Assembly: GCF_032854445.1 (NCBI RefSeq)
Contig: NC_088302.1
Coordinates: 24,751,788-24,815,787 of the forward strand
Direction: 5' to 3'
DNA length: 64,000 nucleotides
Source: Liolophura sinensis
Lineage: Eukaryota > Mollusca > Polyplacophora > Chitonida > Chitonidae
The notes beneath the pieces are model-generated. The model searched no databases, was not told the origin of the DNA, and worked only from the letters and a program-made list of their open reading frames with translations. The position numbers and the translations under genes were made by a program. This document shows, piece by piece, positions 14,248 to 26,400 of the stretch (positions are counted from its first letter, which is position 1; the number at the start of each line of letters is the position of its first letter).

Positions 14248-14741
14248 AATCTATGTTCAGCAGTGGAGCATTTCATTGTTACAATTAAAAACTGTCCGGT
14301 GAATCCGCTACGGGATTAATCAGTACGTGACTGGAATCATTAGACTGGAATGTAGGTTTGTAACACGTAAAAAGATCTGATGATCGCAAGTGTTTAGAAG
14401 GTGCCTTCAGTTCAGATCCCAATTGACACACAATATGCAAGTGACCTTTTCCTTACGTCGACTGTAGACAATTGCATTTCCAGTCGATGGTGATTTTCTT
14501 CACGTCTTTAAAAAGATGTACCCGGTTTATAAGGTCAAGTGTTGTTGAAGAAAAACTTTTCTTTTTAAAGGTCAAGGTGCTTGTTAACGCTGAGTACCAT
14601 ACAATCCACATCTAAGCTGTCTTTCATGAGTCTAAAGGGTTATATCAACGAATGTTATACGCCAATAGAGGAGCATGTCTGATTTCCCCAAACTTCTCGC
14701 CCAAAATCGATGAACCCATGCACTTTATATACCCAGGCAGT

Positions 14742-14975
14742 TATAAAAAAAAAAGGAGGGTAGCCTATAAAACAAGCGAGTGTAGCGTATAAAACAAGCG
14801 AGGGTAGCCTATAAAACAAGCGAGGGTATAGACTATAAAATAAGCAAGGGTAGCCATTAACACTAGCGAAGATATAGCTTATAAAACAGGCGATGGTATA
14901 CCCATAAACCTAGAGATGGGATACGATAATTGGTCATATGAAACAAACCATTATACAAAAGAAGCGATAGTATAA
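14742..14975 (-). repeat. Second, shorter array of the 24-bp minisatellite family
   Basis: About nine degenerate units of the type GGGTAGCCTATAAAACAAGC, the reverse complement of the unit at 1716-3112 with TTTTATAG in place of TTTTACAG. Array length differs about six-fold between the two arms, as expected for a minisatellite that expanded independently in each. Confidence 0.85.
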
Positions 14976-15565
14976 ACTAGTCTAAATTGTCAAACGGGTA
15001 CCTTCACCATTTTATTGCCATCAAAACCCCATAACACCGACAGTGTCTTGTCGTCAGTTTGTGACACAGATGCGATGATGAGTTAGACAATCACTATGTA
15101 TGATTTTACAGCGGGATAAAAGTGTACTTGCATTACGAGGAAATTTGCCATTGGTCATTAGTGAAGTATTACGGACATTATCGCGGACAAAAAAAAAACC
15201 AACTACAATACAGCCGGAACCTAACCATTAACCTAGATCCATTGTGACCGGAGGATACGCTGGCGGTCGGCTCACGCGTACCGTGACGCGATGTTCAGGC
15301 CATCTTACGCTGACCCTCGGCGGGCCCCTCGGCGGCCCATGATCATCAAATGTGTTAACGCTAAATACAGACCGATTCTCTGTGAAGCGTCATGAACACC
15401 GTGATGGCTCCCACAATATTTACTTGCACACAAATTTCGCACAAAATTCGAGAGTTAATAGCTTACTATTTGGCACCCATAATGTTCTGGTCCGCCACCC
15501 ATACACGCCGTTCTCGTGAGGACAAGGGATTCAACTTTGTTCCGGGCGTCTCGAGCATACGATAT

Positions 15566-15570
<5 letters not shown>

Positions 15571-15596
<26 letters not shown>
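15571..15596. repeat. Poly-A tract
   Basis: 26 consecutive A. No poly-A signal or recognisable retrocopy precedes it. Confidence 0.9.
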
Positions 15597-16406
15597 TTAC
15601 TTCCAAGCCTACCTGAGGGCATTTATGGCAGAGTTAACACATTGCTTTCCCTGAAGTCCGCGCTGTAAATTTACCACAGTTTCATGTTGGATACAAAATT
15701 TCTTGTCAATATTGACTTCAGTGTGTGTGATGTGTGTCAGCCTGCGTGCTGATATACAACAAATTGCCCTTTTAAAAACCTATCTTGAAAATGTATATGT
15801 ATTGAGTAATATTTTTTACATCACGCAAAGGCTTTATAAATTAAAACCAATGACTCGTATAAAGGTCTGCATGTTAATGTTTCTACTTGAATCTGTAGCA
15901 CCTATAATGAGGAGCGGAATCATTTGTACCCTTTACTTACATGTGCGTTGTACGCTATGTAGGTCCTAGGCCTATATACACATGTAACCTAAATCTTGCA
16001 AGCCATAAAACGTATTACCTATTTTGTGAATATTTCTCTACCTATCAATGTATACATTATGAAAATACACCAAAGAAATTAAGAATTAACACCGGAGCTC
16101 TTTCCGGAAAATCTATTAGCGCAATTCTAATTAAGTTTTTGCTGTTACTTTAGAATAGCTCAAATTATTACCTTTCATAAAATATCAGGCTCGTCTATGC
16201 AAATGTTACGTTAACAATCGTTAATACAGTTCCAAAAATTTATAGGGCAAGTCACATTATAATTTTAGAATATTTTAACAATTTAATTACACGTACGAGC
16301 CTGGCTTAAACGGCTTGAAACTCGATCGTGTGAATAATAAAAGACATACAGTGTAGGCCTACGTCGACGTTGTTACGTCGGACCACAATGGGCGTAGGCT
16401 TGATGG

Positions 16407-16600
16407 TTAGGATCCGGCTGTCCTGAAACAGGGCCCGGCTGTTAGGATCCGACTGTACTGTTACAGAAACCCGCCTGTTAGGATCCGACTGTAGTGTACA
16501 GATCCGGCTGTTAGGATCCGACTGTACTATACAGAATCCGGCTGTTAGGATCCGACTGTACTGTACAGAGTCCGGCTTTTAGGATCCGGCCTTACTGTAC
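16407..16600 (+). repeat. 34-bp minisatellite with a GGATCC in each unit
   Basis: Six units of 33-36 bp, each starting TTAGGATCCG and containing CTGTACTGTACAG-like inverted sequence. It lies in the extra segment of arm B and is absent from arm A. Confidence 0.9.
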
Positions 16601-18186
16601 ACGTATGTAACCTGACTTACCGGGCAAATCCCTCATGCGCATTACGAAACTACGGCTACAGACAAAACGCTGACTCTTATGAAGCATCTTATTACGGGCA
16701 GACTCAGGACCACGTTTCAGTATTAACTTTTGCGTGATAATAACAAAGCTGATGTGGCGCCAACGTCATGTCTGCAAGTCATATCAAGACGCTGGATTAC
16801 AGAATCTGAGAGAATAAAACTTAATAACGTCAGAAGGAAACTGAATTATTCACCAAGATGTCTGAGCGGGTGAGCCACGGAAGCAAACTTGATTGTAACT
16901 GTATATTTACCTCTGGGTTGTATGAGGACGTTACTCTTTATTATAAAAATTATATGACAAGTCGGTGGTAACGAACGTAAGTATGACAAAACACGTACAT
17001 GAATTGTAACCATGGTGTGCAGTGTGGGAACGTTTAACGAGTTCTGTGAATGTCAAGAAAGCAATATCAACTCTATTCAGGATTGGAAGACGCCAATAAG
17101 TTAATATTTCTCTCTCTCTGACCTGATTCATAACAATCGTTGATTTCCGTTCAATAATTGCTCGAATAACAGGTTCATTATGTGTAACTTCAGAATAAGA
17201 TCGATATCCATCTGGGCCTAGATTCTGCAATTGAACGATTTTCATGATGGCGATGAATTGTTGATATACCAATGTGATTTTTGAACGCAAAAATACCTAT
17301 ATATTTGGGCGACCATGTCATTTTAAATATACTGAAATATACTTATCTTGGTGTCAGGAGGTGTGGATCTTTGCATTAAAAGGGTGCTTTGTGTTGATAA
17401 ACACCCATACTTCACCCTATAAAGATCACTATTTATCTTTGGAGTTAACAGGGTATGTACCATAGACAGATCTGTACATACTAATTACTTTGATAAATCA
17501 GATCCTTTGGCGTTAATTTTCATGTAGTAACAAAAACATCTGCTGACATTCTAGTGGTATCAGAATGAGTTTTTTTTACAGAAGTTTTGTCCCTTATTCG
17601 GTATTATTAACACGCCTGGAATCTGAATAGACAGACCTGCGCCTACCTATGCTTTTGATCTGAGAACGTCCGGCGCCAGTCAGCATGTAGCAACGTAAAC
17701 ACAATTCATCCCCTCAGATTTCACATGAAGCAGTGGAATGAGCTGTCCCATCTTATTCACTTATTCGTAGGCTTTACAGCGCAATCATATTTCAATCCAT
17801 TCTCAGTACCAGACTGTGATAGTGATTGTTTTCGAAATTGAACAATCTTTTGGGATCATCTGACAGAAATCTACGGTATCATTGTTGGCTTCCCGTAAGA
17901 CATCTTCTATCTATGACCTTACAGTAAAGGATTATCCTCACAAGTAAGGGACGTACACGCTGCCTCGTTGACCAAACGCTGATCGACGTTAGCAAAAGTG
18001 ACGCCAGGCTATCTAACGTCCCCCAGCGCTTTGTACTATAGGCAAACTACATGTATGAAGTACAAGCACATGTTTAGAGTTCAGACAATGTGATATTTAA
18101 ACCTACCACGAGACTTTTTACGTCCAAAAGGTTTTATGCAAGGGTTTATTAAGGGTTTAATTACAACAACTAAGCACATGCAGTGT

Positions 18187-18330
18187 ATATTTATTTACTT
18201 ATTTGATTGGTGTTTAAAAGAATATTTCACTTATACGACGGCGCCAGCATTATGGTGGAGGAAACCGGGCAGTGCCCGGGGGAAACCCACGACCATCCGC
18301 AGGTTGCTGGAAGACCATCCCACGTACCAT
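18187..18330 (-). mobile_element. SINE family A, minus strand, partial
   Basis: Contains TTATTTGATTGGTGTTT, TTTCACTTATACGACGGC, CAGCATTATGGTGGAGG and the GTGCCCGGGGGAAACCCAC body, then CCATCCGCAGGTTGCTGG. The head is truncated. Confidence 0.9.
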
Positions 18331-18424
18331 GCTGTGTATAGATAGTGTCCGTAAAAATATAATACGGACATTCATTTTTCAGGTGAGTTTCACACCAGAA
18401 GATCGTCCAAGAACATTTTACAAA

Positions 18425-18528
<104 letters not shown>

Positions 18529-19820
18529 TTTTCATGTTGAAGATTTATAAAATCCTGAAGGTAAGTCTACGCCAAATTTCATTGTCAAAATCATGAAACA
18601 TACGCATTTAGTTATACAGATCAGCATGCTCCATCCTCTTCTGTTGCCTTGCTGGGCATTATGAGAATGGTGAAAATGACCAATGATGAAAACGAGCAAG
18701 ATAAGGGAAATGCTGTGAACGTCTCAAATGCGGATAAGATACATACAGTGTAATGTACCATAGTTATTTCAAAGGGTCGTCGCTTGCCTAAACAGCCAAT
18801 GGTTTATGCTTGGACTATGCATGGATTAATGGGGAAATGTTAGAATAACGCTCTGGCCATATTTGGACCTCTGATCATGGTTTTCAAGGTTGCAAGCCAA
18901 AGTTTGTGCCTTCACTTTTAGAGAAGAAGAGCAAAAGGGACATGTACACATTTTAAAATTTATTTTCAATGTGTCACTATAAATATTCCTGTTCCGACCG
19001 TTCAGTCAACTGGAATGTTTCACAGCTGTTATGTACCTTTATGGCATTTTTAAGTGGTCGACATCTACCTATAATTCCACGTGTATTTTAAGCAATGTCG
19101 TCATGAACCAATACAGCATTCATCTCCTATATACAGCAGATATAGGATAATTATAATTATAAATCTCCTATAATTGTAGATGTATGCATACAGCAGACAT
19201 CTACAGTCAGGATTCAGCGCTGAGCGGCTTGTGTAAGTGGGTCTGCTTTTTATATAACTGGGAATCATCAGATTTATATTGACCTTTCCCAAAAAAAAAA
19301 AAAACTCATTGGACCCCAATATCCAGCATGCCGAAGTATTTTTAAAGGAATTCTGACGTCACCTTGCCGTCAAAACCGAGCTTATGCAGTTCAACACTGT
19401 TTAATCATGGACAAAGTGTTCTAACTTCGTTTTGTTTGCAAGACTATGAACATATCCATATGCAGAGCTGTAAAGTTACGTGTCGCTAACTAAAGGCAAG
19501 TTTCGGAACGCGTATGAATGACTTTACAGACAGCTGAATATAGGCGATTACCTAAAGAAAGAGACTAATGTGATCAGTTTCACGCTCTATATTCCTTACT
19601 TTTTCGATGAGATCACGATGGTTTGTCCTGTAAGAGATGTAAAATCCCAGTGTTTCTAAAATTTCTAAAATGCTTACCGTATCACCATAGCGGATTACTA
19701 CAGAGGAATCATCCGAAAAGCTCCCCAGCCCATGCAGGAATTTGATTTGAATATATATCGTTGAAGTACTGTTAATTCACATTTTAGAAGCTTGTTTCAT
19801 CACTAAGCCGCTGTACTAAC

Positions 19821-20201
19821 ATGAACGTCACCAGAACTGACGTAACAACAAAACACGGTGTTGCGGAACCGGGGTTCGATCCATGCTCCAGGTTGAAAGC
19901 TTTGAAGTCTATGTTTTTACGAAGTATGGTATTATTATCTGGAGATTATAAACATTTTGTGCCTCTGACAACCCGGACACGGCCATTCACATTAACTTGC
20001 GATTTCAGGCAAAGGATGTCAAAATTTCAAGGCGTAAAAAAGGAAAGTAAAGAATCGGAGGTATCTGACGTCGAACATCTAAAACATTCTGTGACTTTCC
20101 AACGGTACGTTTGTCACCTCGTGGGAAAAGATTACTTTGTTGAGAGAAAACCATCACAGTTAATTAAGACTGAAGTAGAAAGAGTAATTTCAAAAAAATA
20201 A
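19821..20201 (+). other. Unassigned 126-codon open frame
   Basis: I do not recognise the product. It is basic and Lys/Ser-rich in the C-terminal half (FQGVKKESKESEV, then FQRYVCHLVGKDYFVERK), with no signal peptide, membrane segment or known motif. The N-terminal part includes AEPGFDPCSRL, which resembles translated tRNA-like repeat sequence. Related-looking codon use may run on past the stop to about 20340 in broken frames, so a decayed transposon or retrocopy is as likely as a gene. Confidence 0.2.
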
Positions 20202-23200
20202 CGTGCAAAGCTTCCGAATTTTGTATACTTGGATTATTTACAGCTCGTAGACCAACAAAAATCAAAGTTGAAGGTGCTGGAATTGCAAGTCAAGGCTGTT
20301 GTAAGGGTTATTTAAGCTGATTTGGAGAAGCACTCATTCTGTGAAAAGCGAGAATTAGAAACAAGGGTTTCTTGTTTCTAGTTAAGCTTGTTATTCAACG
20401 ACACATTCAGATGAAGCGGAAGCAGTTCATTGACGTAGACCCGGCTTGCTTTGAGGACGATTGCTTTACGATTAACTCATTAGGGAGTGTGGTAGAGGAT
20501 TAGTGAGTGTTTGAAACAATTTCATGACAAATGGTGTTTCCAAGTTATCAATGTATTTTATGTACTCCATATAGCATATAGATGTAAACGTGGCTAACTG
20601 AAGAAAACGTGGCCTTCAGACAAGTTCTGAAGGCCTGCAAGTTCAATGTTTTTTAACACATCTTAAAGCACTCTTAATTATCGTCTATACGAGTTCATGC
20701 ATTTCGCATGCACACCGTAACCATAGCTATTTACTATCTGTTATTTTACAATAACTCAGAAAAACGAATATTCAATACTTTATATTGCAATAGTAATTTT
20801 AAAATTGTACGAATAAAAACAATTGCTGGTGCAGTTATTAAAACTTGTACATAGTTTTACATTTATTTTATTTCGCTATTGTTCTCCTTGGTCTTAGTTT
20901 GTTATGTTAACCAAGCTACCACTCCTGTGAACCCTATTTATCTAATGTATTTTTTGGTTAAACATCCAGATGCTTTGTTGGTATATCTACCACGTGTGTT
21001 TTGGGGTTATATACATAGATGAATTTATATTTTGCTGGGTTTTTTCGGTATCTGTTACTTATGTTTAATCTGATCTATCCAGTGTGAAAGGACAAAATAT
21101 TGGCATTGCCTGGATTGCAGGAGTGAAATTTCCGTCTATGAAGGCTCCTGGATAATGTTTCACATGCCAGAAACATAGTGACTGGATTGTGTATCTTTAG
21201 GTAACATCCTGCAACTTGTTGAATGACCAAAGTTGCAGAGTTCAGCACCTGTTCTGTTTTTTGCTTAACAGTCCACTTCCACCTTAGAAAGTCCTTGGCG
21301 ACATTGATACTTGTTACTGCCTAGCTTGACGCTCAGCACTTAATAGCAAGGAGGGGCCTCCGTGGCTCAGTCGCGCAGGAGTCTCTCACCAATACGGTTG
21401 CTTTGAGTTCATGCTGGCCGTACGTGGGATGGTCGTGGGCTTCCCCAGCCTCTGCCCGGTTTCCTCCCACCATAATGCTGGCCGCCGTTGTATAAGTGAA
21501 ATATTCTTGAGAACGCCATAAAACACCAATCAAATAAATAAATAAATAATACCAGGCCTGGCTGGCCCGTTGTCCATATAATATGACTAATATGACTAGC
21601 AGGGCAGAATCAAGAGGAAACCAATGGCCATCCTTAAGATTCTACCATGGAGAGGAAACGAGTATGAGCTGTTAACAACAGGCCCTTGGACACCGAGATG
21701 ACGAATTTTACTCATAACTTTTGACTTTTTTAGCGCTTTGATTGATACTGTTTGCAGCGGTTTTTTATTCTCCAATGAACCTAAAAAATCTGACAGTATG
21801 ACTTCAATAATAGGTGGCCTGCAAATGAAAATTCCAGCCTTTCCAAAGCCTGTTATTTCATGACCAGCCAATATTATTGCCTAACTGCAAAACGAGCAGT
21901 TAAACAGTTCAGATTTTGCAGGTATACTTCGCCATCCACATCTCAACCGATAAAATAGCCGACCACTGGAGTAATATGAAAACCTCGAGTAGCGAATTAT
22001 GTATACTTTGTAGAGTTACTTTCCCTGTTGCGGTGAAAATCGATGTTTTCATGAAGGCGTTAAGTTACCTTTTGATTTCCTGAAGTGTGGTGCACGGGAT
22101 TCCAACCATACCACATTGATCGAGGAAAGATCGCTCATGGACAAAGGATCGCAGATAACATCGATTTGAGGTGCACTTCTGGGGACTTTATAAGTGAAGA
22201 TTTATGGAACAATGCCTTCAATTACATCGCCGTATCGCAGACCATCACTGGATTTTTATATATATTTGACTCGTAGTCGAGAATTACATCAGGATCGGCA
22301 TGATTAGAACTGCGCTGTACATTCTCGTTAGGTGTAATAACGGTAGTTTCTGCAAGAGTTGTCACAATGCTTATTTTGTGAGAAAATCGCAATTCGCTAA
22401 AAAACCGGAAAGATTCTTACCAACTATCTTACAGTAAAAGACAACAAGTGTTTTTAAGTGTTATTATCACAATAAACCTTTGTCATTTATCTATGTGGCA
22501 TTACCATTTAGGCCGAGGCCAACAGTGCATGTGAGAAAAGTTATTATGGATATTTATCATAGTAATAACAATATAAATGTTTTCATTGTTGTTATAATAG
22601 TTATAACAGTATAAATGTTTTCATTGTTAAACTGTGCAGCAGAACGGATGGTTATATATTTATATATTTAGTTATATATTTTGCCTATCATTATCTATCT
22701 GTCTGGCTGTCTGCAACGTTAGGCAAAACGGTGTGTATGGATTTGGGGAAAGTTTTTGTATTAGGCTTTTTTTAAAGTGATTTTTTTTTTTTTTGGGGGG
22801 GGGGTTATTTTCTGTGTTGGGAGTGCGGAAATTTGAAGATTTACATGCAGCTGTAGTAAAGTTTTGTGTCTCTTCTTCTTGACAACTCAGCATCAACAGT
22901 TCGCCGTTTACCTACTTACTATTTATCTGTGGTATGTGGCACTACTTGTCTATTATAAGTTTTTTTAATAATGGTTAATGGTTAAATATGCTTTCCTGTC
23001 TAAATCTACACGAGATGTTGGTTCAAAACTGACCTTGGACTATATGATGTGGAACCTTTGTGATAACAACCGGTTGACGATGTTCATGTGGCCATTTGCT
23101 TGATCTAACGTCATAGGCCTATATAGGCCTGTGGATGTCGCGTTGGCCTGTGAGGGAAAGTTCGTCAGTACTACTTGCTAAATGTCTGTGGTTTATCACA

Positions 23201-23240
23201 GTTATCGAGTATGACGTTAAACAATAGGTCTATATTCTTT
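20202..23240. other. Intergenic, upstream of CWF19L2
   Basis: No gene recognised. It holds one SINE at 21354 and T14/G10 homopolymers at 22781-22804. There is also a doubled ATAAATGTTTTCATTGTT near 22572 and 22612. A 91-codon minus-strand frame at 21596-21871 has no recognisable domain. Confidence 0.5.
21354..21549 (+). mobile_element. SINE family A, internally deleted
   Basis: The head GGGGCCTCCGTGGCTCAGTC runs into a shortened middle (AGGAGTCTCTCACCAATACGG). The body GGTCGTGGGCTTCCCC and tail ATATTCTTGAGAACGCCATA plus AAAT repeats follow. Confidence 0.9.
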
Positions 23241-23352
23241 GGATTTATTCATTGTTGAATTTCACATGATACACATGTACATGCTTTCTGGTTGCCTCTG
23301 ATTGAGGGGAGATAACTCCGTTAGGTAAACGTTATTCAGACGACAAACAAAA

Positions 23353-23442
23353 ATGGCGACTCCCATAGCATTCGAAAGTTCTTGGGTGAAGAAGGAAGAA
23401 AAAAAGAAATTAAGAGAAGCAAGACAAGACTATTTAGACAAG
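23353..23442 (+). CDS. CWF19L2: CWF19L2 exon 1 (start codon)
   Basis: Codes for residues 1-30, beginning [19 protein letters not shown]. The start context AAAATGG is favourable and no in-frame upstream Met was noted. The exon ends GACAAG before GTCATT, a weak but GT donor, phase 0; the protein continues correctly into exon 2. It is the least certain exon because the N-terminus is poorly conserved in the family. Confidence 0.82.
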
Positions 23443-26400
23443 GTCATTTGTCATAAGTTACGGTTGACGACCACCAACATTTCATACACTTAGAGTAATT
23501 GTTTCTGCTGGTAGTTGTTTTATTGTTGTGTAGCGAAAACTGGACTCTCTGTGGGTGATATGATTAATTTCCATTGCTGTCTGATGCTTACGATGAAACC
23601 AGGAGGATAAGTTTTTATCCATATGTACGCCTGATATTTTCTTTGGCCTGCACAAGTCTAGCTCAAAACATATCCTGAAGTAACCTTTAAATTTCTGTAA
23701 TTTAGGCTAATTATTGGGATCATATTAAGGGTATTTGAGATTGACATGCGTATTGGCCTTATCATTAATTTCTTCCAGTTCATGTATTTCATGTTTTGAA
23801 TTTGTTTTCAGGTCAAAGCGAAGTATGAAAAAGATGAAAGACGTAAAGAATTTGCTAAACAGCGAGGAGATGACACGTGGATGCTTGACAGTGTCAATAC
23901 TCGTATTGACCAGGAACAAAGAGTAAGTGACAGCTGCAGCATTTAGGCCCCTATACTTAATGTGTTGTCTTCCGGTAAAAAGTATGATGAGCAAAGCTTG
24001 AATAATGTGATAATAGGAAAATCATTCTATCAAGTATTGTAGGTTCCACTAACTTGTAAATTTTAGGTTTACCATTACACGAGAAAAAAATTATTAAAAG
24101 AAGTGTAATTTATATATGCTTTGAAATGAATTAAAACGATTTGCTTTATAACAAAGGAGATTCTGTAATTTGCATACAGTGGTCTTGAGTGCATGAAACT
24201 CTAATCAAATAAATAAGTCTGAAGAAACTTACATTGCCCCTGAAATGGATAATTAATTAAAGTACTATAAAAATGAAGAGAAGAATGGTATACTGTAGTA
24301 TCGAAAGTTTACATTCCTGTCTTTTGCCAACATAGTTCACCTTTTAGTCCTGGCACAAAATAATTCTTATTGAGATCTATCTGTGCTGTCAAATTCACAT
24401 TTATTGTTTATTTATTGATACACATTGAAATTAAGAAATTATTGCATTTTTCCTGTTGAATACGATCGGTTTGTTTTAATGTTACTTATTTTCTCTGCAG
24501 GAAATGGAGAAAATCAAATCCAAGAAGAAAAAGAAAGAGAAGAAAAGAAAGAAAGTTAAGAAGGAGAAGAAGAAGAAGAAAAAAGAAGACCATAAGGGAA
24601 AAGCAGCATCGTCAGATTCAGAATCAGTAAGCTTGTACCGAAAACATATACATGTTGGCTATTAGTTTGAAAAGCAAAGTTTATGGGCTTAATATTTTGT
24701 GCATGTGCATGTAAAAAACATGAATATGAATGAAGACTTCCACTTCAAATAATCAAAAGTTTTACTTGATTGACAAGGTATATTACATGTATGGAGCATT
24801 CATTGGCTATGTCACTTTTCACTTTTCACTTTTCGTTTGTCATCGAGAGAGTAGACAGACGCATTATTGGATGTAATAACATTACCTTATAAAATTATAT
24901 GCGTTCAGATATTTGACTTCTAAGGTGGGAAAACCTTGATATATAATTTGTAGTTTTGGGTGCCATCGGTATAACAGACTTTTTCTGTTTTGATCTGAAT
25001 CATATAGCAAATATCGCCGACACAACTTTGTGAACAAAAGATCCAGCCAACCTTCCACTAAATACCTAGATTACAGTGTAGCTCATGTTTAGGGGTAGAT
25101 TATCTCTATTATCTGTTTATTTTGCAGTTTTATTTACCTTTTTAAATGTTATTAATTTAATTTATTTTGTTTGTTAACAATTTTTTCTGTAGGATTCAGA
25201 AGAAGAGGTTTGGGCAGAGAGTCAGCCAGTGACTAAAATCATGGAGAACAGTGGAGATAACTCTATTACTCCTAAAGGTCCACAACTACAGGTCTGTCAT
25301 GAGATAGGCAAAGTTCTCCTGTATGATAAGAGAGGTCTGTTCAGATTTTGTTAACATTTCTCTTTTTGATGAAACAAGTACCATAAAACTTTAGGCAGAT
25401 GCTGCATATTTTGCTTCAGATTTGAGCTTAGGTATTATTAAAAAAGAACATGATGAAATTAAAAATCAAAGGGGAATAAATGAAATGTCAGGATTCCAAA
25501 AATATGCTTTTGCAGCTTTATTTATTTGATTGGAGGTTTACGCGGTAATCAAGAATGTTTCACTTATTCGACGGCAGCCAGCCAGACAGAGCCAGGGGAA
25601 ACCCACAACCATCCACTCTAACCATTTGGCTACAGAGGCCCCTTTTCCATCTTTAAATCAACAGGTTTGTTAGATACCTGGCAAAGGTGAGCAGTTTACG
25701 CGCAGGTACTGTGGTGCCTCCACCCGCATCGAGCACAAAATTAAAATAAATAAATAAGTAAATAAACAGTTGATGAATCTGTATGGTATTTTTCAGAGGG
25801 ACAGCTGGATGCAATCTCCCCTTGACTTGATTCCAACGGTAACCAGGGATGAGCTGCGGAAAGCTAAAATAGCCAAGGACAAGGAAGAAAAATCAGCAGA
25901 AATCAACTTACTGGATCAGGTATTGAAGATAGAATTAGCATTAGTGGGCATTAGTTTCTCCGGGGGGTCTGAGAAGTTCAGATGGGTACAGATGGCTTGA
26001 ACTTTTTTGTTAGACTCTTGTCCATTTCATGTTGAATGATGCGGTTTGAAAAAAGTTTGACTGTCTGAAATTATAGAAATATTTTCTTATTTTATTTACT
26101 CATAAAAATTAACTGGAAGTAGGTTTTTAGAGCATATCTTTGAAAAATGTCACTGATTTTAACATTTTATTTCATGTTTGTTGATATACATTGTATGCCT
26201 TCAACAAATACACATTTGTCCACATTTTCTGCTCATGAGGAAACTTGAACCTTACTTCATATCATGACGAGAGATCCGGGATCAAATCTGGTTCTGGTCA
26301 TACCAAAGACTTTGAAAATGGTACTTATTACTGCCTCTCTTGGTTCTCAGCACCGAGAGGTTAGAGCAAGGAAATGGGACTGGTTGGCCAGGTGTCAGTG

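Larger units (their letters stand above)
12230..17077 (-). repeat. Arm B of the inverted pair of the large repeat
   Basis: The reverse complement matches arm A (1400-4145) in order. The block 12235-12775 carries segments such as GAGTTACCTAACACCGAT and TGGCTGGTGGCCATTGA on the minus strand that are also in arm A at 3860-3970. Further matching blocks are 14400-14741, the minisatellite 14742-14975, and 16793-17077. Arm B has about 1.6 kb extra at 12776-14399, with two family-A SINEs, and about 1.8 kb extra at 14976-16792, with another minisatellite. Arms A and B face each other across the 8-kb tract holding the LINE. Confidence 0.75.

Noticed and set aside
25770-26000. Single-exon genes suggested by ORFs inside CWF19L2
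   Set aside because: These frames are exons of CWF19L2 running into introns; splice sites explain their limits.
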